A DNA stretch of 64,000 nt from Neodontobutis hainanensis (GCA_024349245.1 JALDNG010000004.1:4371001-4435000); one strand, 5' to 3'; positions 38,401 to 51,876 are shown, counted from the stretch's first letter. Notes: generated by a model from the sequence alone, not told the origin. Numbers and translations are program-made.

Positions 38401-40384
38401 ATCACTGAGAGGTCCCGGCCGTGCTCCAACCTGCAGCAGAGGAAGAGAGAGGGCATGGTGGGAAAAAAAGAGTGTCAGTATCATGCACTGTGACATGGCC
38501 TGTCCAATAACAACGCACAACATAACATCATTTAACCTTTACAACACATGTATTGATCCGTGTGGCTGTTATCACGCAATGATCACGGCTCAGGGCTCAG
38601 CTCAGCTTCAGCTTCAGGGGCCGTTTGAATCCACCATGTGATATTAGCCAGAGACAAAGACATCCAGTCTTTTTTATTTTTTTTCAACCCTGTCCTTGGA
38701 TCATCCTTTTACCCGGACCACTTTGTCTGGGGAACAGTGGGAGATGTGTCACTGCTGTTTCCGTGCCATGACTAAATATACAATGGGAGGTATGAGATAT
38801 CATCTTGGCACAGTGGAGTAGAGTGATTAAGAAAAAAAACACCCCCATAGTCCCAGTGGTGATTTTGTAGCAAGAGTCTTTATTCTGAACAAGGAAACTG
38901 TATTATTTCTGGTAAGATATGATTCAGAATATCTTAATCAAGTGTTTTATAATCGGTTTTCTTTTTTTGATAATTTAGAATCAGTACAGCAAGTTAAATA
39001 TAAAGGATATAGAATAAACATATAATAATTTTAATGCAGTGTAAATCCCTTTATTCCATTCCATACCAATTGCCCACAAAAGCCGTCATTCTCAAAAAGG
39101 GGGGTTGTCACCAAAAAGCGGATCAAAAAACTATTGTGGATGAATATTTTTTAAATGTTCAGCTGTATTATGTGAGAATTTTATCATGACAGACCCATAT
39201 GCAAGACATGGTGGATGTCATTGTGACAGCAGTTTGTAAAGTTTAAGAGAAGTGTTTAGTAAGTGTTTACCTTACATACCACATAGAAACAGGGTGGACA
39301 ATATATACAATAAATGTTGTCAGGGTGGGATGCTGTTGATTTTATTTTTGATTTACAGAAGGTTTGCAACTCATTGATCAAAATGAAGGTCCCATGATGA
39401 GATCAGTTAAGGACCTCAGCTACAATAAAGTAGCTGAGGTCCTTAACTACAGTAAAGCCTTTAGAATACAGTCCAAGTCCAAAGCATTGACACAATAGTG
39501 GGCCCATCCAAAAAGGACAGGGTGAGCACTAAAGTCAGGACAAAAATAAAGCTTTTCTTCAGACCGGCAAGAGCAAAGTTGATAGATATAACACCTTTGA
39601 GCATATGTTAATAGTGGCTAACTTTGTCCTTTAGGGAGTTAATGTATGCTTAAAGTTATGATTGTTCTACCTTTTAAATTAAAAATTAAATCAATGCAGA
39701 TACAACATTTATCTGGGATACAACATTTAGGCAGCATTCACAAAGGGAGGGGAAAGACAGGGGGTCGTCAAAAGGTTGTAAATGAAGGAACCTTAGACTT
39801 ACATTAAATCCAAGGTGCATTTGGAACAGAGTAATATATTTGCAATATATTAAATACTTAGCAGAAGTATGGCATCCTAATATGAGCCACAGTTGAGAGA
39901 AGTTGGCTGCCTCCCTCAGGAGACATGCTCCCAGATGGATGCACCCAGATGGCCTGGCTTGTCAGTCTGTTCTATGTAAAGCTGCTGCTAAGGCTTCACC
40001 TTATCAGAGTGAACTTAACTAATAAGATGCAAAGTTTGATCTCCACCAAAAAGCATGATTAATACTGCAATGAAGACCAGGCAAGTTAGCACAAATATAC
40101 TGTATAGAGTTGTACAGGATTGGTCAGTCAAGGTCATACATATTCTTTATTCAAAGCTTTATTTATTAGAAAGAAAATACAAAAGTGATTGTTCCCAAGC
40201 AAAATAATCTGTCAGAGCCGCATCTTTCTGGGTAAAGTCAAACATCTTCCAATTAATAAGAGACCAAAGAGGACAATGACCAAGCTCGAGCCAAAGTTAT
40301 CAAATTTGCCGTGGAGCATGATAATAGATATGTATGCTTAGGAAAATGGTGCTTTAATAGAGTTTTTAACTAAAGATCTGGAAT
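35446..40384. other. Intergenic, no gene recognised
   Basis: Long AT-rich interval. The 112-codon open frame at 36055-36393 lacks domain similarity and Kozak or splice support. A GC-rich island at 38335-38460 stands out. A perfect hairpin lies at 39405-39448, and a decayed repeat resembling the 18446-18530 element at 39082-39130. Block 36420-36860 has mild enhancer-like texture. Confidence 0.5.
39405..39448. repeat. Perfect inverted repeat, 19-bp arms, 6-nt loop
   Basis: Left arm agttaaggacctcagctac (39405-39423), loop aataaa (39424-39429), right arm its exact reverse complement (39430-39448). The arms do not extend further. Could be a fold-back duplication product or a small hairpin; the arm is shorter and the loop tighter than a typical microRNA precursor. 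Confidence 0.9.
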
Positions 40385-41050
40385 AGAAAATTGGACATAC
40401 ATTCTAATTGAATACCTGGTTGAAAATGCGCCCGGCACACCGTTATAAATCATCTGGAATCAGTTTTCTCGAACTCCTCTCTCCCTCTCGGCCACTTTAC
40501 AAACACAGAGCAAGGCTTTTTCAGCCTCTGATAAGTGTTAATAAATTACCTGAATTTGAAAATTAATGGCCAGCCGCCTGCTTCAGGGAGATATCATTGT
40601 GTTTCATGAATATTTTGATTTTGTGATTAGATCAAAATGCGGTGAATTCCTAAACAGCCCTATGCCCAAGCTCCACTGATCATAAACTCTGCCCGTCTTT
40701 AAAAAAAATCCATTCCATGCAAATGTGCTGATACGGAATAATTAGAATGAGTTTTGCCAGTATTTTTATTCTCTAACATTTGCATGACTTTAGATCTCGC
40801 CCGACTGATCTGCTCCAAGCAGAAGGAAAATGTATGTTTTGTGTGGCTCGCCCCAAAATTTACCTTGCCAAGGAAGATAATGGCTTATATTGTGATGTTA
40901 AAGAGGCTTGTATTTACAAAAAGAAACAAAGGCGAGGCGCGTGCCAGTGCTGGAGGACATTGATTAGACTCTTCCTGTCATTTCCCATTCACGCTGTATC
41001 ACTGCTATTCCAGCTCATCTGCTTTTGGGGCTGATAGGGATCAAATAGAT
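40385..41050. promoter_or_regulatory. Candidate conserved non-coding enhancer block with octamer
   Basis: Repeat-poor 660 bp with ATGCAAAT at 40717-40724, aaattaatgg near 40560, gtgattagatc near 40624, ggaataattagaatg near 40736 and ccaaaatttacc. Overlapping open frames at 40754-41034 have no family resemblance and reflect lack of stops in a constrained-looking segment. Enhancer role inferred. Confidence 0.42.
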
Positions 41051-43059
41051 TTCTGCTCATTGTCAGTGCATTTACAGGTGTGGGAATATGAGGAAGGGGA
41101 AGGCGTGAACAGCAGTGCAAACTTTGACTTAATAACATCTTCTCACACCGTCACCATTTCTGCACAAAGTCAGACTGAATGGTTCTCTCCCTCACTCACC
41201 CTGGCATCATTACTTCTCCGAAACATGAAAACACTTGAGCACAGTTAGACACTCTGGTACTATAGGATTCAATACAATATCTCACATCTCGGCAAAAACA
41301 CAACAAACGCATATTGCACACCATTTTGAGAGGAAGCTTCTCTTTTTCTCCGCGGTTGGTGCTTTTACATTCTGGCTGGCACACAGGAGGAAGAACGGTG
41401 GAAGAAAATAACAGATACTCCATGTGAAGTTGAGCGACTTCAGATCCTACTTAGCCAAAGCGTACTTTCAAACGTAGAGGGATGCTGGTGGCTGCTGTGT
41501 ATTTGTGTGTGCACGTGGGTTTGTGTGTGTGTGCCCGGCAGCTGCACGGGGCCCCAGGGACAGGCCTGTGTAGATTGGGTCTCCTCAACCCACAGCTCAT
41601 TAGCGGAGAGTGAAAGGAATCCACACAGATGGCTGTCACCGTTCAAAAAAGTCGGCTGCGAGAGACATGTCAATTGAGGTTTAAGTTCCTTCTGCTCATT
41701 TCTGTGACATTGCAGTATTCAAGCAATATTTGTTTATTCTACCCAAAAAGTACAAAAACACAGAAGCCTGGTGACATCTGAAAATGTGTCTTCTAATGAG
41801 CGCTCAGACTACTGAACAGGAGCCTGCACTTGTCATTCATCACCACAAATTACTCGTTCTAACTTGACATGTTTTCAGTGCTACAGATGACGGGCTTGTC
41901 TGTTCTGCAAACACTGAGAATGGTCGGCGTTTAGACTGGAAATATGGCATCGAACAGTCCAGCAAGACACCACGGAAAATCAATTAGACTGTTTACCTGT
42001 CAAAGTTGTTATGGAGGGCATGCCATTGTAACAGTCACTCATCATTTTCACTCCAACACTGTCACCTACTCTCCTCCTGTTTTTCAATTAATGCAATTGA
42101 ACACATGTTCTGATTTATAAAGCGGGGACTTTATTTGACCGAGCGAGGCATCATTTTCAGTGAACATATGGGAACTTGCTCTTGAACCAAATCAAAGTGG
42201 GGTGGTTTACACTAAAAAGCAGTTGGGAATGTGTGATATGTTGTGCTGTGGCCAATAACAGGAGAGCAATTTAAAAGTAAAGCCTGCATAGTTTAACTCA
42301 GAAATGACCCACGGTTCAAATTAACCCCACACACGTGTGTTTCTATTAATACAAACATATGTTGTGGGAAGAAAAATGCTTGAACATACACCTTTAGACA
42401 GAGCACTGTACTGCTGCATTAACTTTAACATGAGAGCCAAAGAAAACAGACTGCCAAAATAACTATTAGATCTCTTGTAGAAAATCTGGAGAAGCAGCAC
42501 ACATTTGCAGCAGCTGTTGCCTGACACTTAGGTACGCCAACTCATAGAACAAACTGTCTGTGGATTAGGAACAATTTTTTAAAAAGTTGGTGAAGGAAGT
42601 GTTCGTTCAGTTGAGTACTTTGGATTAAAAGTTGCTCCGGACCAGAGATGCTACTTTTCAGTAATTGTACATAACAGCAATCTGAACAGCACTTGAGCTG
42701 ACCTACTTATGGGGCTCAGAAACTTTTTATCCTGCAGCCAAGTCTAAAAATAACCCCGTGGCCAGTTTTAGATTCATCTCAATGGTAACCCTGACAGTTT
42801 TACAGAGTGCTAGTGACAGAGTCCTGTTAAGCAGAGGCAGTCGGCAACAGCTTACAAACATCACTAAATGCTTCTTTCTTCTGCTTAAAACCCTTCACTT
42901 CTAAATGCATTTATTCATGTACAGACATCAAATACAAGATCACAGTTGTACCATAAGTATATGTTTTGTGTTTCAAAAACCCGAAGCATTACAAGTCAGA
43001 ATGTGAAATCTGTGCATTCCCTTGATTTGCTTGTGTAAGATCACCAAGAAGTAGCCGCC
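41051..43059. other. Intergenic, no gene recognised
   Basis: Ordinary intergenic DNA with a short GT/TG-rich tract near 41499-41533. Nothing else supportable. Confidence 0.55.
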
Positions 43060-43430
43060 TTTAATCATTTACAGCGAATGGCGCTAAAATGAGTCTCTGA
43101 ACAAATTGGTTTTATGTTTCAGTGAAATCACATGGAGTTTTTGTGTCCCCTTTTCTTTCCCTTCTTTTTCTTTTTTGTGTATGTGTCATTGTGCCGACAT
43201 TCTCTCTTGCTGTACATGTCGCTCCTTTAAGATGATTTGGAATTAGTGGCTTTTCATACAGCACATATTATGTTGCTTGGTGGGACTCCATTAGTTTGAA
43301 TCAAAGAGGACAGCAGCCTGTGTGGAGCTGCACAATAATGTGGCAGCCTGTGTTTCACCAAATAAATAACAAATCCGCCGCTTACTGTACCCGCCAATGC
43401 AAACTAACTAATTAAAAGATGAAAAGGGGG
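43060..43430. promoter_or_regulatory. Candidate conserved non-coding block
   Basis: Segments 43050-43115 and 43210-43425 are repeat-free and include tttaatcatttac, ggaattagtgg, aactaactaattaaaag and ttgaatcaaag words; a CT-rich low-complexity patch separates them at 43148-43180. Suggestive of a regulatory element only. Confidence 0.35.
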
Positions 43431-44182
43431 TGTCTTTCTAGCAGTTTGAATTTTTTTTTTTCTCCGACAATGGTTACACTGGAGTCTTTGGCCAAAATTA
43501 GCGCTAATAAGGATCGGTCTTGTAGAATGTACATACAAGTCTAATCTACTGTTGAGGAAGTGAGTGCAATTTAGGCTAAAAATGTTTTCCCTGGACTGAC
43601 ACTGGCTCATGGGAGGACTAAAATCAGTGTTTTTTGTTCAATCTCTGGTCTGTGTCTCACACCCCATGCCACCTCTTCTCCTCCACAACTCTCCTCTTGG
43701 AGCATCTTGGGAGCGTTGAGCTTCGACTGCAGGATTAGTCAGGGATCCATCTTGAGACATAGATAATGTTTAGCACACAGACTCCCCTGCTCTCCACTGG
43801 CTTCTGTTTCACTGATTACAACTCCACCAGAAATGGCTATTGGTTCTTAAGCTGTTTTTCCCCCTACTCTTCCCTTTGTCAGGCTTGTTTTTGTCAGCCA
43901 TCCTTCTAATGCAGCGCAATAACGAGTCACAAGTAGGTCAAGACAATGCAGCGTACAGCGGTAACTCAGGCTCAGAGTGGACTGACAGCAACATGGAAAA
44001 GCCACAGGGCTGTTTAAATATGCCCTCTGGTTCTTCCTCTCACGCAGGCTAAATGGCTAAAAGTGGACGGCACTTTCTTTCTCAATAATGCAAACAAATT
44101 TTAGGGTTTGTTTGAGCAACATTTTTTCCCAATCAGAAAAGTTCAGTACTTTGTTCCTTTAATGGCGCTGGTAACATACATC

Positions 44183-44188
<6 letters not shown>

Positions 44189-44215
<27 letters not shown>
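44189..44215. repeat. (GT)n microsatellite
   Basis: 27-bp uninterrupted GT run. Confidence 0.95.
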
Positions 44216-45865
44216 CCTCACCTGCTCGTCATTGTGAGTGACAGGAGAAGTGGGGGGCGTTGAGGAGCCCAGCAGCTGGCTTCACACCTGTACAGCCCAA
44301 CGCACACATTTTTCATCAGGGACCATGATATTCTCTCCTTTTTCTAGCACAGAGTGACATTACTCTAATTATTCTTTGTGGACTGTTTTTGGTCAGGACT
44401 TAAATGATAGTTCTTTTTTAAGGTTTTATGAGGTACTTAAAGCAGCTACTGTAAAGTTTACTGGAAATAGTGGTCAGCATGTCCCCAATGAGGATTAATA
44501 AGAGTTAAAGAAACTGGACTGTGAGTTGGTGGGTTACTGTTACAGTTGTGAGTCAGCATTTATTATATCCAGGCAGAGTGGACAAATAAACCATGCTGGC
44601 TCATTCATAGAGTCCCATTGCTCCGGGGAATGCACAAAGTTGGCAGAAGTTTGTCTCATATAAGGACATGGAAGGACAGAGTCAGTTTTTATTGAGTACA
44701 AACTGTTTAAACCACCAAACAACCAAAGTTAGCCGGACTGTAACAACATTCAACCAATCAGAGACACAAAGCATTACAAAAGGCCCCATGAATTTTAGAT
44801 AAATGACTACAATCCAAGACTTATTTCACTTCCTGAAAGGAATGGGACAGAGTGGCCAGATTGTATTACACAATTAAAAAGATAATATATTTGTTTTTGT
44901 TTTTGTGAACCCACAGTCTAGGCTAACCATTTCACCTTTATTGCGTATATACAAATAATTTCACACACAATACGCAGACATGAGTAAAATTAAGCAATAG
45001 TGTCTATATGAAAAGCAATAGCAGAGCAGTGGTTATGTATTAATACTTCTGAAGAGGCCTGCGGTGACAACCATGTTCAGTCCCCACTTAAACTTCACAA
45101 TTATTTAAATCAAGCAAGTTGACATTTTAATATTAATAGTCCCCACTCGCGCACATGAAACAATTACATGTTTTGTGTGATTGTCAAGAGGGGTGAAAAC
45201 GAGCCTCACTTCCTCACACGCACATGCACGTACACAGCACAGAGGCAGGGCCAGAGCAAATTTAATTTAGAGACATTCTCTTTTTCCCTCCACATCCTGG
45301 GCTTTTAAGACACTGAAGTGACTGTTCTCCGCCCGTGTAAAAGAACCCCATTATCAAAGCATTAAGATATGATTAAACTGACATTTTCTTAAGAAAAACG
45401 AAAAAGAGTTGGGAATAAAAGGGAAGGAGAGAACTACATACTCGAGATCTTATCAGGAGGGGTGGCGGGAGGCGAGGGGGGGGAGGGCATACTGATCTTT
45501 GAAGGAGCTTATTACAGAGCGAGCTAAGAAGACAAGCACAGTGGTGTACTGATCAGAGGTATGCACGCCACATGCACCTGCTAGATTTCACTATCATTCG
45601 CTCAGTGTCAGTCAGTGTCGAGGCCCCTGAGTGACGCCGGGCAACTGTGGACTCTGTGGAAATATCTGGCATTGAGTTTCATTGTTAACAGTGAGCATTC
45701 ACTCGAAGATTTCTGTTGGCAAAAATCTAAAATACCCAGCTCAGTATAAAGTCAACAGTTGTTTGAGGAGTAATTGACCAAATTATGAACTTATGTCTCT
45801 TACTGTGGCTGCATTGTTATTGTTCTTTTTTTATTTACTGACAAAAATGACTCACTATTTTTAAT

Positions 45866-45970
45866 ATTCATTTATTTTCTTCCGCTTAGTCCCTTTAGGG
45901 GTTGCTGGTGACTGGAGCCTATCCCAGCAGCTTATGGCCTTAGGCAGGGTACACTCTGGGCAATGGCCAG
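45866..45970 (+). mobile_element. Teleost interspersed repeat fragment
   Basis: Contains 'tcttccgcttagtcc', 'actggagcctatcccagcag' and 'ggcagggtacactctgggca', phrases of a common fish repeat whose far end is the tRNA-like unit seen at 34505-34640. Truncated to about 100 bp. Confidence 0.65.
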
Positions 45971-46200
45971 ATAATATATTGTTGGAAATTAACTATGTTG
46001 AAAAATTATTCCATTTATCAAGACCAGATAAAAGTACATCACAACAGCATAAACCCAGCAAACCACAGAACTCTGAATTAAGAACCCGGGACCAACTAAT
46101 CCAAAATTAGGGTTCATATAAAACTGACCAAATAGATTACTTATAACATATTTCTGCAATTATTTCTGAAACACAAACGCTCCTGTTAAAAGATCTGTAA

Positions 46201-46287
46201 TGTTACATATATGTTACATTGGTCATTTTTGATACATTTTTAAGGTTACATATGTTACATTGGGCATTTATTTTTATTTTTTTAAGG
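46201..46287. repeat. Diverged tandem duplication, about 43-bp unit
   Basis: Unit 1 (46201-46245) and unit 2 (46246-46287) both run from a gttacat..gttacattgg core through a T-rich stretch to ttaagg. The two copies differ by small indels. Confidence 0.7.
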
Positions 46288-47269
46288 TGGAGGCTACAGA
46301 TCCTTTTCAGGCCAATTACCTAAACAAGGCAACTCGTGACTCCATCTAGTGGTACAAACTGAAATAACAGGCCTAATGGGGATTGCCTTCTATTTTTCTG
46401 TAAAACAAATCTTAAATTGTCTGAAAGAATTAAAAGAGTTAAAGTTCCTTTAATACAGCATTAGGTGTATGGTCCTTGCTGTTTGTCTTAATCTGTTTGT
46501 CTTTCTGCCAACGACCCCAAAGACAAAATAAAGCCTATACTTGATGCAGGGGGCTTAAGGGGCGGGCTTTGAGGTGTTTGGTGAGACATGAATGTCAGGA
46601 TATTTGTCTAAGATTTTCGACCGATGCCAAGGTATGCTCAGCATGTGATGTGAAATCTGTGTTATTTTTTGAGAGGCATCACATAATCAGGAGGAGTCAA
46701 AAGCTTTCTGGCAGTAATTACCTTTTGGCCACTGACTAAACGTATAACACATTGCAATTTCTCTCTGCAGAAATTTTCAACAAATAAAACCTAAGAATCT
46801 ACTCTGCTTTTGCTGGTGTGTGTTGCAGTCTCAGGATTTATATCACTGTGTACTGTAAACTATCTGCCTTTCTTCTTCGTCTTAACTTTGTATACAACTT
46901 AAGAGAAAGCCATCCTCAAGAAGAAAGTTTTTTTTTTACGAGGAATGTCTTGATTGAGTTGGACAGGCTTGATAACATTTGTCTTTAAGATTTCAGCAGA
47001 TCTCAGAAGGGATTGAAAATGTAGTCTTTATTTACTGTACATCTCTCCACTCGATGAAGAGCCAGCTGCCATGTTGCAAAAGGAAAACAGTCAATAAACT
47101 GTCAAAAGATCTGAACCTAGAGACAACTGAGATGTTTTGATTTACAGTTAGATGCATCCTTCACCATCACTCACTTATCTTTAATTGTCACATCATTTTC
47201 TTCACAGTAACCGTCCTCATATTTATAAACCACACCCCTCCCCATAAAGATTCAGGTTTAGCACAAATG

Positions 47270-47480
47270 TGATGGGATATGTGGCCTAAAATGGAGCATT
47301 ATTGCTGATTTCAATTGCTTCCTTCACTCAACGTTGTCCTGCTGAGTTAATAAATCTGACCTCTGCTTAATTAAAATAACAGAGCATCGTCCGCTGAGGA
47401 AGAAAAAAAATAATAAGTGAGAATTATCCCATCTAATCGTTAATTAAGCTTTAGCAAAAACAACAAGAAACTGGTCAAGG
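47270..47480. promoter_or_regulatory. Candidate conserved non-coding block
   Basis: Includes gatttcaattgcttcc, gagttaataaatctgacc, cttaattaaaataac (47367-47381) and atcgttaattaagc (47436-47449) homeodomain-type sites with little simple repeat besides one A-run. Regulatory role inferred. Confidence 0.37.
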
Positions 47481-49649
47481 AAGATATATCTGTGTTAGGG
47501 GATTTTTAAGAAGCAGCTGTGTGTGGACCTCAAGTCAAAATGAAGCTCTGGAGGCAGAAATCATTTTGCTGAATTGTCTGCCTTCTCACAAAACAGCAGT
47601 GGAAAAACACAGCCCTTAAAATGAGAACAATAATTACTTTTGAAAAAGACTATTTCCCTTCAACAAACAAAACTAGCATTGCTTCATTAACGGTTAATAT
47701 TCTAGTCCTGCTCTTTGACCGGCTGAGGTGAGCGGGGGCAGAAACGACGTCCCAACATAATGACTGCTCTGTAATAACCGTGTTCCCTCTCTTGTCTTGA
47801 ATCTTGGCCCCTGCCGTGGCCAGGACTGTAATTCTGCAGTAAGGAAGTGTTAAGAGGATATCATTATCCTGTGTTCTCCCAAGTAAGCTGCAGATTTGGT
47901 TAAATATAGAACTGCGTATTTGTTGTTGTTTCCTCTCCTTTTCAGTTTTTTGCATAAAAGCTGGGTCAAGCCGACCCCTCCCCTGATAATTCTCTCAAAC
48001 ACAGCTGCCAAAGCGCCTCCTCTGCCACGAATGTAGCCAATATCGATGCCATGCAAAAAAAAAAAAGAAAAAAAATGATTGAAAGAGACTTACATGTTTC
48101 AAAGCATGCTGGGAGCTAGGGGCCAGGCGAAAGTCCAAAGTATTAAAGCAGAGATAGTCACCAGTCTGCTATAAAAGGCAGCATTTACCCAGAGGACCAA
48201 AAGTGAACGAACCAAGTGGGAGCAGGGGACATAAATAAAAAAGTCCAGGTTGTTGTTGTTTTTAACATGAACACATTTTTTATAAAGACTAATGGTCATT
48301 TTAATTATATTTCAAGCTGCATTTGAATACATTGATTCTATATGAAGGTGAAACTGTGAACACGGATTGAATGAAGGCTTTCCATTGTTAATAATGTAAT
48401 TTAGTGGTATGTTATTCCCTTGAATTGCTGAAAAGCCTCACAGGTTAGGTCGCAGCAGAGAAGACGCCTGTGATGATCACTCTTCCAAATCAAAAGCATG
48501 GTGAAGGACACGGCAGAGCTGTGACATGACACCAACTGACTGAGTTAATTAACCACACTGATTTTATTCTGCCATATTCAAAGATCTTCTGTGAAATTAT
48601 CTACAACCAAATTGTAAAAAGAGACTTTTAATTAGTCTTAGTGAATGAGTAAGAAGTGTCTCGATTTGAGCTGATATCTGTAGTTTATCATAAGATAATG
48701 GCAAAGAAAACCCCCATTCAGCCAAATCCCCATAGAGTCTCATTGTTATCTCAATATAGTGTTCGTATAAATCTGAAAGCGTAATAGAAATTCAGTGGTG
48801 TGAAGTGTGAAGCAGCGTTTGCATATTTATTCAGCTGTCATATCTATCTGAGCAGATCATCAGAGGAGATAAACTAAAGAGATGAGGGAATAATGGCTGA
48901 GAGGCTGCCGAATGATACAAGTGGATTCCAGAAAACACCAGGAAGTGGGTAAACAAAAAAACATACTCTACAAAGCCATGCAATTCAAAATAAGCTGCGG
49001 TTAATGATGATGATGGTGGCGCGATAATGATGATGAAGATGCAGCGAGTAAAATTTGAATGATGGAAAGTTTTAAACAAAGCTTGTTGGCAAAGTTTTAT
49101 TTTTCAGTCTGGCTGAATATAGTAAACACAATGAGAGTAGACCATACTTTTTACTAAAAGATTCCATTGTTAGAATGCATTCACACACAAATCTAAAGGT
49201 GCAAAATCTGCTCTAAACACTGGAAAACCTTTGTGGAAAATGTTCCTAAAAAGAACACAGACTGTGACATTTAGTGAAAGAAGCAGTGAAGGTCATTCCT
49301 CTTGTGAAAATTAAACATTATCAGTGCAGCGAGTGGACCCAGAGAAATGCTCCTTTTGATTCAAACTGGATACTTGCAAATATCACTTTTTAAACCAAAA
49401 TCCATCTTGCACTTGTGGGAAATATTGACCTTTTTATTGCGTTGCTCAAACACTTAATATGTACAAGTGACAGCCCAAATACCAGGGCATATACATAGAT
49501 GTACACACTGTATTGGAGTTAATTGAACAGTATCTAAAAGTGTCAAGATGACAGTGGAGCAAAACTCTGCTCAATGGTGCCATCTAGTGTCTCCTCACAT
49601 CGACCCAGGACGAACCGAAGCTGTCCCCTGCTGCTGATGCTGAGGCTGA
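47481..49649. other. Intergenic, no gene recognised
   Basis: Open frames at 47650-48056 on the minus strand lack recognisable domains. An A-rich tract lies at 48054-48076. Nothing else supportable. Confidence 0.55.
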
Positions 49650-49930
49650 GGAAGTTTGGATAATAATTTTCTGTTGTATTTGCATTAATGCGATTGCTTT
49701 GTCTGCACGCTCATCTGACTGCAATTATAAAGAGTAGCATTAAAACACTAATTAATTAACTCAATTGTGGGTGGATTGATTAATTCTAAACAAACATGAG
49801 ATCGCAGCGAGCAAATGAGGTCTGGAGTGCTGATGCATCTGGGAGTGCTGCTGCAAGAAGACATTTTGATTATCTGCAGACACATGTAGTTGCAAATCTT
49901 TTAATTAAATAGACAGAGGGTGTAAGTCGG
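49650..49930. promoter_or_regulatory. Candidate conserved non-coding enhancer block
   Basis: Dense in homeodomain/POU-like cores: tatttgcattaatgcgatt, actaattaattaactc (49748-49763), ggattgattaattc and ttttaattaaatag. No simple repeats. Enhancer role inferred from motif density. Confidence 0.4.
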
Positions 49931-50534
49931 TTGTGCAACTAGCCTGCTCGTTACTGGTAATCATAATTTGGTCAGTTTTATAAAGAGAAATCTGGACGTG
50001 AGAGATGGGGGGAAAAGCTTATGAATATTTGGATGTGTGTATATGTGAGTGCTGTGTGTATAGAGCTCTCAATGTCTAAAGTCATCGCACAAAGAGAGAT
50101 AATCATATTATGATCAAAATAAAGCAGATGGTCACATAAATCATCCATTCTCATGTTGGACTGGTGCCTCTGCTGCAGAACAATGTATCACTGCGTATCA
50201 ATGCACCAGTCAGAACAAAAGGAGCTCTCCTCCTGTTGTTTTTACATCTACACCAAACATGTCCAACTTAAGGTCTGTGGGCAAAGTCCTGCTCATTCAA
50301 ATTTATTATCTAGGTTTTTAAATGCATTTTCATCAATAATTTCATAAAGACATAAAAGAGAATAATCAACTAAATATCCTACACTTTTAAATGGCAGAAC
50401 ATTAAAATAACAATCTTTATACAATAATGTAATAAACTGATGAATTACAATAAGTATTGGTTTGGGTCTTCAACAACTTGTGTTTATTTGACCTAGCAAC
50501 AAAAACTGCAGTTGAATATACATGTTCAAGCTAC

Positions 50535-50550
50535 AAAAAAAAAAAAAAAA
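50535..50550. repeat. Poly-A tract
   Basis: Run of 16 A residues. Confidence 0.9.
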
Positions 50551-51859
50551 TGACAAAGTCCCCAGTGATAAATGAACAGCAAATGGCTGCACCTTGTGTC
50601 CACATCAAAATCCTGAGGAATTTAAAATAGAACAGTCAGTCAGAGCTGCCTCCCTCTGTGTAGTGTCAGCATCTGCACATGCAGAAAAGCCTAATCAGAG
50701 AGATACCAGTAAAGTGCATGTCATACTTAAGAGATTTAATGCAGTTTTTAATTGGATAGAGGCCCATTATTTTTCAATACAGAAGGGGCACTGAGGCACA
50801 TAAAGCTCTTGAATATTTTTTGCAAATCATGTTCAACAGCATAATGATTAACCAAGGCACTAAATTTGCCTCACAAAATGAAAAGCAAACTTCATGCAAG
50901 GCGTAATTTAATTGTTTCCCTTCACATTTTCTGCCTCCCATTGTTGGAAGCTTAACATTTTTAGAGACTGCTTAGCAGCTGCCTTGTGATGCTTGAGCTG
51001 CAACAATGTGACTGACAAATGTTTTGAAGTAGCTGCAGACTTCCCACTGTCTTTCTGTAACCGGTGTCAGGGGATCTTGTGTTGCTTTATGACGCATTTG
51101 AAGCCTTATTACACAGATGCGCCTCATTGAAATTAATGCTGCATATTATTACTTACCACACCATTAGAGTTCATATTTTTGCAAAAACATGACTTGAATT
51201 TAACTAAAGTGAATGATAGCATTTTTACATACTGTGTCTAATGATTGTAAAATGAATTGCACACTGTATTTTACACAACGTACAGCAAAGGACACATTAC
51301 ATTTTTGTTTTAATACATTCATTAAATAGCATTTTTGCAAAACCAGGGTGTTCCGTATAAATTTTGTTGTACCAGCCTTGTCTTTTATTTGTGAATTTTG
51401 TTGCAATCTCAAGATTTCTGTTTTCAATTCGAGGAGAACACTGCCATCTGGGCTACAATTAGTGGTAGTGCAGTCCATCAGCATTTACTTGTATGAATAT
51501 TTAAAGTCAATCTGAGCCATGTTTCATTGAGAAGAAAGCACAATAACTAAACTGGTGTAAAATATAGAGACATAGCAAAACAGTAAAATACCACATGTAC
51601 GTGCTGTAATGTCCTTAGAGAAAAAAAAGCACACAAGGTCAACCGTCGTACCACGTACATGTCTCAACAGGGAGGTATGAACAAGTCTACACTGGGAAAA
51701 ATGTGACATGTCATACTTCACTGATATCCAAACTCGTCTGGGCAGTGCAGCACAAAGTAGCTAGTGTAGATATTTGGTCTGGTCTAGAGTGCTACTAGTT
51801 TGTACATTTCATTTTTTAGTCCATGGGCACCATTTTCCACTGTGTTAGTTGTGGGTTGC

Positions 51860-51876
51860 TTTTTTTTTTTTTTTTT
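51860..51876. repeat. Poly-T tract
   Basis: Run of 17 T residues followed by AAA. Confidence 0.9.

Larger units (their letters stand above)
43431..47269. other. Intergenic with microsatellite and repeat fragments
   Basis: No coding exon recognised. Holds a (GT)n tract (44189-44215), a G-rich patch near 45458-45485, a teleost repeat fragment (45866-45970) and a small tandem duplication (46201-46287). Block 45250-45440 has mild enhancer-like texture. Confidence 0.55.

Noticed and set aside
39405..39448. Hairpin as a microRNA precursor
   Set aside because: Stem of 19 bp and 6-nt loop is too short for a canonical precursor, and no flanking lower stem is seen.
47650..47955. 101-codon minus-strand frame
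   Set aside because: No domain recognised; overlaps another frame and low-complexity sequence at its edge.
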